From assembly GCF_036669915.1 (NCBI RefSeq), contig NC_089312.1, forward strand, positions 24,436,404 through 24,500,403: 64,000 bases of DNA. The letters are read 5' to 3'. The notes beneath the pieces were generated by a model that had not been told where the DNA came from, did no database searches, and worked only from the letters and a program-made list of their open reading frames with translations. The position numbers were made by a program, and so were the translations under genes. Origin of the DNA: Pocillopora verrucosa. Its lineage: Eukaryota > Cnidaria > Anthozoa > Scleractinia > Pocilloporidae. Positions 39,978-50,692 of this stretch are shown piece after piece (the first letter of the stretch is position 1; every line of letters starts with the position of its first letter).

Positions 39978-41452
39978 CACATCTAAATGATTTTAAGTCC
40001 CATCTGGGGGAATACGCGTTACATACGGCATAGGAAATACTTCCTTTTTGAAAGGGCGGTACTGGGCCTTTTGGAGTCTACAGTAGCAATCGTTTCGTCG
40101 CTCGCAACACCTGGAAACCAATGCCATGAGATGATCTTTCGGTTAACATAATATCTTCCTTAACGTAGAGCCGTTCAACTGATCGTCTATTTGTAGATCC
40201 TTTTATCATCAAGATTATTCATTTATTATCTAGAAGTTTCGCTCTGACGAAGAGCCATCGCTCGAAACGTCACCTCTTAAACTCTTAACGGTGCCAATTT
40301 ACATTCCCATCTCAGTTGATAATACTAAATTACCTTGTTATACTCCCCCATTAGCGCAACACCACAATTTCTTTAAAAACTTACCTCTTTTATACTTTTA
40401 TCCTCTCACTAACATCACCTGAACAGGTCTTTACCCATCAATTCGATCAACAGGTTTTCCTTTTCCTTTTCCTCCATAAGAACAGCCATAGTTGCTGAAC
40501 ACAACTGGATTTATACCAGTGACTCGATATAGCATCATCTCGAAAGAAATTATGTCTCTTAAGATCGATCTGCTTATATCATTTTCTGTAGAGAAAAAAA
40601 GAATTGCTGATGTATGAGTTTTTTAACATCCTGAAACCCACTACTGCAATCAATTGATGAGAAATTACACACTTTTAAAGGTCTTCAACTGCTTTTACGT
40701 TAAATAAAATATTTTGTTGTGGCATACCAGTCAATTTACAATTGCTCGATTTTGTTATTTATTAGCAATTTGTTTCATTGTCATTTAAATCACATTTTCC
40801 TGAAATAAATCTGTCATAAAACGGACCTTTTCGCATGAAATATAATTTCTTTCTCCGGTCAATCTTTCTTGCAAGGTTTTGAATAGGTCTTTTGATCTCA
40901 AAATTACTCATCGACCTGTTTTTTAAAGATTTAGCAGACTAACTTTTTATGAGAAACGCTTTGGCCTTCCATCACTCAAGCACAATAATTTGATGCTCTT
41001 AAAAATTATTGATTAAGGTCACAAATACGTCTATTGAGAAAAAAAAGCAAGATAGAGTAGAAACAATAACCAGGTTGATCAAAGCCTTACTTACGCACCC
41101 AGAGCTTCTAGTGAGTCTTCTTCATTTTCATCCGTTATTTGGGAATTGGCCTCGACGCTTCCAAAGATGTTCCCCTCTGGAAAAAAAATTTTCAGAAACT
41201 TTTTTTAATTCAAAGCATAGGGATCGAAGTCCTCGAGGCTGAAAATCATCTTCCAACCGTCTTTTTTTTAATTTTTAAACGTATCAGTTAAAGGAAGGGA
41301 ATTAACTTGCACACGAATACTGGATGTTAAATATATCTTTGCGGCCAAACATTTTACCTTCGAAGCTGGACCCAGATTCTGCCTGAGCATTTTGCAAGGT
41401 AATGGTGCCCAATAGAATGAGGACAATCACCTTGACTCTCGCCACGGAAGAA
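39978..41452 (-). pseudogene. Decayed secreted PLA2-fold gene on the minus strand
   Basis: Read on the minus strand, four exons match the PLA2-fold paralogues to the right. Exon 1 (41452-41358) follows a TTTCAG acceptor and encodes a signal-like segment ending AESGSSFEG, but the expected ATG is GTG (41445-41443). Exon 2 (41176-41099) is acidic (TDENEEDSLEAL). Exon 4-type (40585-40435) encodes a typical first PLA2 helix and a Ca2+-loop-like YGCSYGGKGKGKP, where the usual second Cys is Tyr. Its 151 nt equals the exon at 59850-60000. Exon 5-type (40110-39978) begins CCERRNDCY, where active PLA2 has CCxxHDxC. It then meets TAA at 39995-39993, and a one-base shift would reconnect it to the GTAAGT donor. 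Phases are 1, 1, 2 as in the paralogues. No last exon was found. The start loss and shift argue for a pseudogene, though an upstream in-frame ATG at 41541 could give a longer product. Confidence 0.72.
40244..40267 (+). ncRNA. Hammerhead ribozyme-like core in a retroelement tail
   Basis: CTGACGA (40244-40250), a four-pair stem GAGC/GCTC closed by CATC, then GAAA (40264-40267) give the order of a hammerhead core, followed by CGTC. There is one extra A before the stem. Downstream bases to about 40325 (TCTTAACGG, CAATTTACATT, ATCAACT-type GTTGATAATACTAA) match the tail family also seen at 34418-34589. Penelope-like elements of invertebrates are known to carry such motifs. No enzyme-coding part is present, so this is an isolated tail. 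Cleavage competence is unproven. Confidence 0.4.
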
Positions 41453-42311
41453 CTGAAACGAAATTTTTCAGCAGGTTGAAAAAAAAATTTTTCTTTGCAG
41501 TCGTAAAGATTAATAAAAACAACTTTTAAAATTGGATTCATTGCAATCTTTTTCCTCCCTTAAGTTCGTTAAATGGGTCTTCACTGCTGTTCGATTCTTA
41601 TAAAGTCACAGAATAACCTTTAGAAATAGATGTAAACTATGATCAAGAAGATACATAGGAGAGGAATACATGGGTTGTAAATAGCACTTTGTTCAAATGA
41701 AAAGCTTAATTTAAAACTATAGTGAAGGTTAGGAAATCCCAGTCTATGTTTGTTTCAACTCTTACTGAAGACGTAAATGGCCATATTTGACCTTAAGAGT
41801 AAACCTTTTGTGATCAATTATTTGTCGGATAACTTTAACGATAGGATTTTTTAGTTATCGAGTTCTTTCATGCTTGCGCTTAAAAAATATAATATTCAAC
41901 GTAGAAAGCTTAGTTCAGCAAAGTGTAAACGCTACCAGTTCTCCTTCAGTCACCCGTAAACAGTTGTTATTAGTGTTAAACTGTAACAGCCACCTGTCAT
42001 GTCCTTTTGCGTAGTTGTCATCCACCGGAACTCTTTGAAAGTAATTAATGTTGTAAAAGGCGAAATTCCTGCTTAGCCAATAGTGTAGTAGATTAAATGA
42101 CTCTTTAGATTATTCGTGGCATTACCTTATCCATGTACGTTAGGTTTAAATAGAACTGTTTTCTAAAGCTTAAAAAAAAAAAAAAAAAAAAGAGAGAGAA
42201 GAAGAGAAGAGGAGGGTCGAACCAGCCCTGGCCAGGTCCGTTCTGGTCAAAATTGTAGTAGAGCTTGCAGAATAAATCTACGTTGGAGCCAACCCTGTTG
42301 TTGTTAGTCAT
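41453..42311. other. Intergenic with A-run and GA-rich tract
   Basis: No gene supported. A 20-base A run at 42172-42191 continues into a GA-rich stretch to about 42215, possibly the tail of an old retroposed copy, but nothing recognisable lies upstream of it. It precedes the MITE at 42314. Confidence 0.4.
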
Positions 42312-42313
42312 TA

Positions 42314-42679
42314 GGGACCTTAAGCAGTCACGATGGCAACGCCTAGGAAGACTTCGATTAAAAAAATGAATTTCTGCCTTTAATTAAATTTAAAAAATGG
42401 CTGCATGTGTTTACCGTCTCATACGGCGCCACACTTCTACTTCAGCATAACGTATAAGAGAAGCCTTGAGTTCCAAATGGAAATTAAAATGATTTGTCGT
42501 CGCGGTTTCGGTTCGCAGAGGACGCAAGTTGTGGTGATTTCACGTTGTTGTTTTGCATAGGACAGCTAGGAAATGTACAAAGTTTTAAAACGCACGTGCT
42601 GAGCTATTGTTCTGCCAATTAGATCTTTTGTTTTTTCATGTCCTCGTTGCCGTCGCCGTCGTGGTTTGCTTAAGGTCCC
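42314..42679. mobile_element. TA-flanked MITE
   Basis: The ends GGGACCTTAAGCA and TGCTTAAGGTCCC are inverted repeats, extending imperfectly inward (CACGATGGCAACG against CGTTGCC...GTCGTGG). Both ends are flanked by TA (42312-42313 and 42680-42681), the target site of mariner/Tc1-type elements. The 366-bp element has no transposase frame. Confidence 0.78.
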
Positions 42680-43699
42680 TATTCTCTCAAGGATAGTCAG
42701 CAGCCGTAATAGATTCCGGTCCTTCCCGCAGCCAGCGAGTGCCCCCCAAGGAAAGCCTTTACCCAGAAGGAGTTTTTAAGAGTTGTCCCCGTCCGTCCGT
42801 TTATTTGTGAAGGCAAAACCGGTTTTCACATAACCAAACTCTGTTGTGCAATTCGCTATTTGTCTTCTACCAGATATTTGCAGAAGCAAATTACAATTCA
42901 GTGGCTAGTAACCATGATGGCATATGCAAGAAATGTGATAACCCGTAAAGTAAGGTTGAAACGCATAGACTAAACGCATGGCACCTGTCATCAATTATTT
43001 AGAAATGAGTGTTCCATATTTCTGTTTTGGATATATCAATCAACCAAAAGAGTGTATATTAAGGTAAAGATGATAAACATCAGCCCGATTATGAATATCA
43101 AAATCTCTTGAAAATTATGTTTTCTGTTGTTATCATTATCGAACGATGACAAACACCTGTGTAAGGAATAAATAAATGACACGGGAAGGAACTTGTCTGT
43201 ACACATTTTTCAGCTTGGATAAGTTTCTGTCTGCATGTCAGTAGACGAAGTTTTGTTTCACATTAAACCTTATCAGGAATGGTAATATCCTTTCACTGAT
43301 TCCTGACTTGACCAACTTCAGCTTAGATGAATGGGAGACATTTACGTGACAATATAACTAGCTTTCGTCGACTGAATTGTTTAAAGACATTTAAAAGTTA
43401 TTCTATATTTATTGCAAGCCAGAAGGTTGTATTTCAATCTTAAACAAACAAAATTTCATTAAGTTTGCCACGCCCTGGCTCTAGTTCCATCAAGTCACTC
43501 CTGTGATCAAACCTTAAGTTAATTTAATTAGGGTGGAGTTTTACTTATCATCCCTTTGGTTTGTTAATGACTTTCTTAGATTGTTTGTGAACTACGAGGA
43601 GAAGTATTCTATACGTTTCCCACGTCTTTTCTTTGTAAGCTTCAGCAAATGTCACTGCTTACCAATCTTTAACTTAGAACGATGTGACGCTCCTTGAAT

Positions 43700-43960
43700 C
43701 AGTGCAATCATGTCTCTTTGTTCTTTTTTCCACAAGTCGATATCGCTTTCTTCGCTTGTTTGCGATCATGATGTTCTGACATTAACGTGTGGCCGATTAA
43801 TGCGGATACCAGGTAGCTGTTTATGGGCAAATAAGAATACAGCTTTTTTTACAACCTGTCTAATAGGTTATTACCAAAGGTTACGGGACGAGGTCAAGAA
43901 TTTATTATTTTATTCAGGATATTTGACACAGTTTCTCATTCAAACAGATTCTCCTAAGAG
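43700..43960 (+). other. Candidate untranslated first exon of PLA2-fold paralogue 1
   Basis: The segment is conserved in the right duplicate (about 52330-52589) and ends in both at CTCCTAAGAG followed by a strong GTAAGT donor. The signal-peptide exon of the gene starts after an ATTGCAG acceptor seven bases before its ATG, so an upstream non-coding exon is expected. The open frames over this segment (43710-43964 and 52325-52555) differ in start and end and are not proposed as coding. Confidence 0.35.
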
Positions 43961-44702
43961 GTAAGTGATAATTTTCGCCTTTGGCATCAGCGCGATTGCA
44001 TATAGTCCATATAATTCATATTTCAACGTTTGAGTTATATATTTACAGCTACCATCTCAAGAAGTCGAAATCAATACAAAGATTGACACATTTTGGGGTG
44101 AGTGTTAATTTCTTTGAATTTATAGTTCTAATTGAACTGATTAAATACTATTAAATTCGAACGTATCATGTAGAAAACATTTCGGTTTTTGTCCGTTTTT
44201 ATTTTCATACGATAAAGATCGTTAAGCACTAACGAGCGAGAGCATCTAGACCGAAGCAAGTCGCAAAAGTGTCATGATATACACTGTAGATTAACGTGTC
44301 CGCCTGACAAACACTGGTACAGCCCAGGCTTAATTGTGTACGACAAGATCAATGAAAATTAATACAGCCAAGAATAATTCCTCATTTGGTTTATCAGTGG
44401 TTAGTGTGCTAGGTAAACCTTGGGCCAGGAATGAGGGCTATCTTTCAGAAACCAAGAAAGGGAATCACAAAAGATTACTTGCTTCTAAGATTTGACCATA
44501 AATGTTTTCTCTATCAATAAGTTATTGTCTAGCAAAAGTGCTCGTAGTATATCGTGTGTGTAAAGGAACGTGTCAGCTTTTCAAAGGAAGTCAATAGTCT
44601 TTCAGTCAGTCTGTTCTCATGTTAGGTGATTAGATAAAAATACTGTTTGTTCTTCAAATTGACTTTAAACTAATATAAAGCCAATCGCATTGCAGGGTTA
44701 CA

Positions 44703-47700
44703 ATGACAATCAAGTTATTTTTCGTGATACTCTTGCTCTTCGGAGCCGTCCATGTGAAAAGTGCCTTTGGTGAATCTGGCCTCGATCTCGAAGGTAAGGT
44801 GCCATTTCTGTTACCCTGTCGGAATGTATAGTACTTTACACTTTCCTTTGTTACCCTTGCTTCCAACTAAGCTGACAGCAAGGTTTACGTTGGTAATGAC
44901 GATATCTCTCGATTAGGAAACATGTCATGTTGTTTTAAATCCAAATTCAATTTAATTACTAGCTATTCCCACAAGAAACCACCTGCCTTGATGTATTTCT
45001 GATTACTGGTTTACTTTTCTCGGTATGTAGAGATAAATCCAGACCAAACAGCAGTTGGAAGCGCTGAGGAAGACAGTGAAGACGCAGATGAAGACACAGA
45101 GCCGGTTTTGATTGATGAAAACCAACTAGATACAGGTAAAGTTACATAAGGTTACAGCTTTCTTTATTCCCCTTCATTCCCTCTATATTGTACTTCTCAG
45201 CATAATAACAAAGACCTTTGCTGAAATTTATAATTACTTATTCAGCTTATTAGCTGAGGACGTTACTTCCAACATCATTGCTCGTTCATAAGCCGTAAGC
45301 ATTTTAGGAGCTAATGTCAGCATGCATCAAACAAACAGCGGCAAGTCGCCCAAATTTGTTTTCCCTCCTACTTTTATATTTTGTAGCCCAATATGTTCTT
45401 ATAATTGCGGTGTAGTTTTTTTGTAAAAATATATTTTGGTTTTCGAGAAATATAAAGTCATAAATAAACAAGATAAGAGTGTTATGTTAGACTTTTGTAC
45501 AAATTGTAGTGATTTATGCCAATTAACGGTGGCGACAAGTAGGCGCACCATGTACATTTCATAGTCGCTATCAAGTAAATTTTACCGGACTTTGAGTTCG
45601 TCTCAAGAAAGAACAACACAAATACACAAGGAAATTTTTACAGTAACTTTATAACCATCCTTTGGTCTTATAAAAGCTTGAAGCTCAGTAGATTGTGTCA
45701 TATCGGTCATTGTTAAAACTGTCTTTGTTTTGATGCTACTTTTCGACATAGGAAAAGTATATCGGACAAAAATATTCACCAAAAAGTAAATATTTCTTTG
45801 GCAGCTTCAATAACGACAGAGGATTAAGTTTAGATGATAAAACAAAGGATTGTGTTCGCAGAAATACCGTAGGTCTAGTACATTCGTTACATGAGGTCAC
45901 ACAACTCGGGCAATATTCACGGTGAAAATTTGCATATTTGAGCGGTCGAACGAAAAAGGTCATTTCTCGAAAACTAAAATATATTTTCGCAAAAAAAACT
46001 ACACCACAATTATTAGAACATATTGGGCTACAAAATATGAAAGTAGAAGAGAAAACGAATTTTGGGCGACTTGCCACAATATTTCAAATTTGTTCCATGG
46101 ATGCTGACATCCTCTCTTAAGTCTCACTAATTCGGCTGCTCATGGAGTTTCATTAGTTAAAACATTTATTAAACTTTTTTTTTAGTTTCCGACCGGTACC
46201 AATTTCCGACAAAACACATTGCAATGATTATTGTCTTCGGCACTTTTAGCTTCCATTTAGCAAAATATACCAAAAAGTATGCTATTTGAGCCATAGATTG
46301 ATAATTTTGGCGGAATGTTTGGCCAAGAAACTACAAGAACTTCATCACATGAGGGAAATTTAACTGTCAACATTCTCAGCTATCAGTGTACAACAAAACT
46401 ACTTCGTCAAAACAAATAGCTCCTTTAAGAGGATAACACAAGATAAGTGTGTGGTGAAAACAATTTCCCGGCAATTTCGCTATTCAGTCATACGTTGATG
46501 AAACAACACTCTCTTTGTTTAACAGGTAAATGCTATTTTCTTGAAAAAGAGTAGAGATACTACGAGCGTCCTAATTGATCAAAAACCTGCGCAAAAAACT
46601 TGCGCAACTGACCATTTAGTTAAATTGCATTTTAAACACAAAATTTGATTTATGTTAGCCAAATAAAATTGTTCTTATTGTTTTCGGCGTTCAAAGCATC
46701 CCCTTCGTTTCCTCATAACCAATGGCCATCAATGAAATGATTAATATTTGGGAATTTTTTTCCCGTGTGGCACCATTTCTCGGGGCATTCGTTGAGTATA
46801 TGGTACGTTATAAACCCGGCATAATTCACTCTTTACGTCTATGTTCGTACTTTGTAAGCATTCCTCCGAGGGATCCCCAATTCTACTGTAACTGTTACTA
46901 TAACTGTGAATTCTCTTTTTAAAGATCTTGATCAGTATGAAAACGAAACCAACGTCTTAGAAGCTGAGTCCGGTGAGGAAGTGGAAGAAACGTCAGATGT
47001 TTTAGGTGAGGATATTACAATTCTGATCGAAATGAATTGCTTTCACACTTAAAAGTATCACTAACCAATAACCAAGTCCATACATATACATGTCATTAAA
47101 TTATTCATCGCTATTAGCTACATAAGGGTTCTTTATGCGGTCATCGCACAGATTTTCAACCAGAATGCTGATTTTTTTTCCACACTAGGTGGAATAATAT
47201 AGTTTCCCGTGTATTGCCCTCTTAATAAATTGTTGATTTCGTCCTCCACTTTGGAGAAGGGCAGATTGCTTTAGATTAAAAACAAGATATCCACTGGCAA
47301 TCTTATATCTTTACCCAACCTACCCCCCTCCCCCCATTTCCTCCTTTGAAAAATCTTTTTGTTTTTTCGAAAAACAAAAGACAAACAAAGAATACCTCGA
47401 GGCTGAGAGGAACTAGGATTTTGAGATCACAAACAAATGACACACTATGAGCTAAAAGTCAGTTAAGATCGTTTCAATTTCGCTCATTTGCCGCAGAGTC
47501 ATTAAGCTCTTTATTGCGCTGTAAAATTATGAAGGAATCCTTTTTCATAATGCCAGACTTGGTGCGAACTGGTTTTTCCAGTCATCAGAGTAAGTTGCAC
47601 AAGTAAGTGACACACATAATGTTTGTATTTACTTTCTTCACTTTTTTTCTACTCGATAAAATATAATACCAAGTCATGTGGAAATTTTCCCATAATTTTC

Positions 47701-49445
47701 TCCTCAAAACAATTGCAAAAATAAGAATAAGCCTTATCTCCCCACACAGAGAACTTCATGGAAAGGAACAGTGTGTATCTAGATGTGTGACAACAATAAA
47801 ATAAATTGTTTTTCAAAACAGAAGATAAAGGGAAAACGAGGTTCAGAAGGGGTTTTGTATCCTACGAGTTGATGATTTTCCTGGGCACTGGCAGACATCC
47901 CTCTGACTACAAAGATTATGGCTGTCATTGTAGACGTAGACTTCGAAAAGGTCCTAGAGGTGGAAAACGTCCTCGATATAGAAGATTGCGCGTCATGGGC
48001 AAAGTAGATAAGTAAATGAATAATGCAATGTTGTTGTATTACTTTGGTTTGCTTTTTCTTCTCTTTGTCAAACGTATATGTTGCTTTTTAATCTATCCGT
48101 TAGCTCGTTCGCCCTATAGCAAGGGCTATTGGGTTATCAACGACCATGAAACGTTGAGGTTGGCCAGTCGAAATCTCCGCGGTATGAAAAAATATGATTC
48201 ATTCCGTTTGATTATGGTCAGTTTGAAACTCTATTTGCATATTTGGACTTGGTTTTCATGGAATAATATTGAGTTGAGGTTCGTGATTAATCTAGGATTA
48301 CAATAGTCTGGCTTTACTTCCCCCTGCAATTGTTCTGACAATACGTGCCGTTCACTCAAACAATCACCAGGCTATCAATGTTTACCTATGTCACATGATT
48401 CACCGTTGGCCCTTGGTGGTATCTTTTATTGTGAGAATAGAACGTTATACAACTTATATAGAACTTATTGTATGGATAGAACTTCCCTACCGAGCGATCC
48501 TTTAGCTCGGTAGGGAAATAGAGAAAGATGTTATTTCGTTTTGCCACGGGCGTGGGACAAATATTCTAAGTCCACACGAAAAATCGCATGTCAGACTCGG
48601 CTCCGGGTCCGATAGCTGACGCTCTTTCAATGAGCCATAGAGACTCTATGGTAAGCTTCGTCGTTTCGAGATCCACATTCAACAAATTCTCGAAACTGTT
48701 TACCCAAACAAATATGCATGACACGGTTTTGGTTTTGTAGCACTCAGTAGAAAGACATGAAACCATCTATTTTGTTTTCCAGTTGTTGCCGCATCCGCAA
48801 TATCTGCCTCGGTAAACTTACGAAGTCTAAGTATTGCCCGTTCAAAAAAATTGGAGCACCATTTGACATACCTTACTTAGCAGGATTGACCAAGAGTGGA
48901 GGAAAAAAAAATTTCAAATGCGGTAAGTTCAAAACTCCCACCTAGGATGGCTAATTAGATAACCAACCGGCTCTATTGACTTGGTAGAGAAAGAGACTTT
49001 TTACCTAAATTTTTTACGCAGAAATCTTTCAAATATATGATGATAATAATGAATTCACTATCAGGCTTCAGCAGAAACGTTTTTGTAAAATGGTCAAATG
49101 TCAAAAGTGAGACTCTTATGACGAACTTATTACAAAGGCGTTGATTGCGGCTTCCATTGCAAGTTGATAAGGTTAAAGGCCCGAGGATGTAATTTGAAAA
49201 AGTTTTCAATTCTACATTGAATATTTCGTTGTTAGTTATGTCATCGTCATCATAATAAGCATCGTTATTGCTATCATCGTCAATACTTTTTTATTCTTTC
49301 AGCGTCTTTCAAATACCGAAGTTATGATCGCTGTCGTAAAGAACTGTGCAAGTGTAATACTGAAGCTGTCAATTGCTTTGTGAGGAACAAATATCGTCAA
49401 AAGTACGCGGAGATTAAACCCAAAATGTGTCGTTCACGTGGCTAG
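44703..49445 (+). CDS. Secreted PLA2-fold protein without catalytic residues, paralogue 1
   Basis: Six coding exons: 44703-44793, 45031-45135, 46925-47005, 47822-48011, 48783-48922 and 49303-49445, total 750 nt, 249 residues, phases 1, 1, 1, 2, 1. Exon 1 is a signal peptide (MTIKLFFVILLLFGAV). Exons 2 and 3 are Asp/Glu-rich, a pro-segment or acidic tail. Exon 4 has the first PLA2 helix and YGCHC of the calcium loop, followed by an Arg/Lys-rich insert (KGPRGGKRP) instead of the glycine loop. The exon 4 donor GTAAAT overlaps an in-frame TAA, so splicing decides whether translation continues. Exon 5 begins CCRIRNIC, where active enzymes have CCxxHDxC, so both His and Asp are lost. Exon 6 has CKCNTEAVNCF, where the distal Asp is Asn. 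It is Cys-rich and secreted. A structural, binding or toxin-like role is possible but unproven; hydrolysis is unlikely. Confidence 0.8.
45308..46116. mobile_element. Fold-back element at a TTAA site, with long TIRs, in intron 2
   Basis: The outer ~170 bases are inverted repeats of each other. Examples are GGCAAGTCGCCCAAA near 45341 against TTTGGGCGACTTGCC near 46065, and TTTGTAGCCCAATATGTTCT against its complement. Flanks are TTAG (45304-45307) and TTAA (46117-46120). The paralogous intron has a single TTAA at 54053-54056 and no insert. TTAA targeting is typical of piggyBac-type transposition. Frames inside (such as 45736-46077) are not transposase, so it is non-autonomous. Confidence 0.8.
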
Positions 49446-49525
49446 CTTCGCTTTGGAAAGAAGAAGATGCGGTCTTAAATGATTCCAGTTCCCAAAAGTA
49501 TTCACGACTGTGTAGAACAAAATTC

Positions 49526-49531
49526 AATAAA
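49526..49531 (+). terminator. Poly(A) signal of PLA2-fold paralogue 1
   Basis: AATAAA 81 bases after the stop, followed by GTGTGG-type sequence. The same arrangement follows paralogue 2. Confidence 0.6.
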
Positions 49532-50692
49532 GGGTTAAAGTGTGGAAGTGGCGTTCAAATATATTTATGTATTAATAGATGCATGGTTAATTATGGCATA
49601 CATTGAATATGCTAGCGCTCTGATTTATGACGAGCTTAAGAAAGTCAGCTGGTACGATTTCTCTGATTTTGTTACCGTAAGAAGTTTAACAGATGACCAT
49701 AATTTTTTTAAAGGAAAATCATCAGGAGGTCTCAATTGGTGATTAAAAATACACCTGTTTCAACGTTTTTGTAGGGACTTTCCCAATGATTCTCAGATTA
49801 AGGTAGCACGCTCAATAATTCTCGAGCGAATACACGAAAAAAGTCCTAATCAAAAGCTTGATGACCAAGCATAAGAAGTTAAGAAGTTACCATTGCCCTG
49901 TCACTTTTCATTTTTCAATGAAATTAGTTGATTGTCACCCTTCTGTACAGTTGCTGTCTTTTTTTCATCCTGATGACAAACAAGTTATTCCTTATTCAAG
50001 GAAGTTTTACCCGAGACAAATACTACACTGCAGCCTCTAAGAAGATTTATTTTGGCGTTCGATGAATGTGCTATTTGTCAGGTGGATAATGAAAAAAGGT
50101 AACTGATGATCGAGAAGCGGACCTGTCTAAGGGGAGACCTCTTTCACAAATTCGTGTGGCTGTCGAGTGCTGCCCCCCAAACACCTCTCAACTTGGTGAA
50201 CTGAACAGTCAGAGAACATTGTCAATAAACAAGTGAAAATCAAAAGAAGAGTAGAAAATTTAACTTAAACTAAACATAAACTAAACGGAGGGCACCTGTC
50301 ATCAATTATTTAAAAATGAGTGTTACGTATTTCTGTTTTGGATGTATCAAATCAATCGGAAGTGTATATTAAGGAAAAGATAATAAACATCAACCTCATG
50401 ATGAATATCAAAATCTCTTGAAAATTATGTTTTCCGTTATTATCTTTATCAAACGATAAAAAAAAACACTTGTGTAAGGGATTTATAATTGACACGGGAA
50501 GGAACGTGTCTGTACACATTTTTCAGCCTGGATAAGTTTCTATCTGCATGTCAGAAGACGAAGTTTTGTTTCACGTTAAACCTTACCAGGAAGGCAATAT
50601 CCTTTCACTGATTCCTGACAAATTTCAGCTTTGATGAATGGGAGACACTTACGTGACAATATAACTGGCTTTGGTTGACTGAATTGTTTAAA
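49532..50692. other. 3' flank of paralogue 1 and start of right duplicate unit
   Basis: No gene supported. Bases 49540-50260 are kept after paralogue 2 (57580-58325). The unit junction lies near 50264-50277, where the sequence restarts with the block seen at 42970. Confidence 0.5.

Larger units (their letters stand above)
42970..50263. repeat. Tandem segmental duplicate, left unit
   Basis: This block and the one starting at about 50277 share order and sequence from GGCACCTGTCATCAATTATTTA through the complete PLA2-fold gene to the GAAAATCAAAAGAAGA stretch at the end. Boundaries are estimated by eye to within a few tens of bases. Differences are the 1.3-kb transposon in the right unit, the 0.8-kb fold-back and ~350 bp more in the left unit's intron, and the reshaped fourth exon. 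Confidence 0.8.

Noticed and set aside
43710..43964. Frame with CDHDVLTLTCGRLMRIPGSC, similar in the right duplicate
   Set aside because: The two copies differ in start, end and indels, which fits an untranslated exon better than a protein.
45736..46107. Frames inside the fold-back element as a possible transposase
   Set aside because: They lie largely in the inverted ends, show no DDE/D-type motif and overlap on opposite strands.
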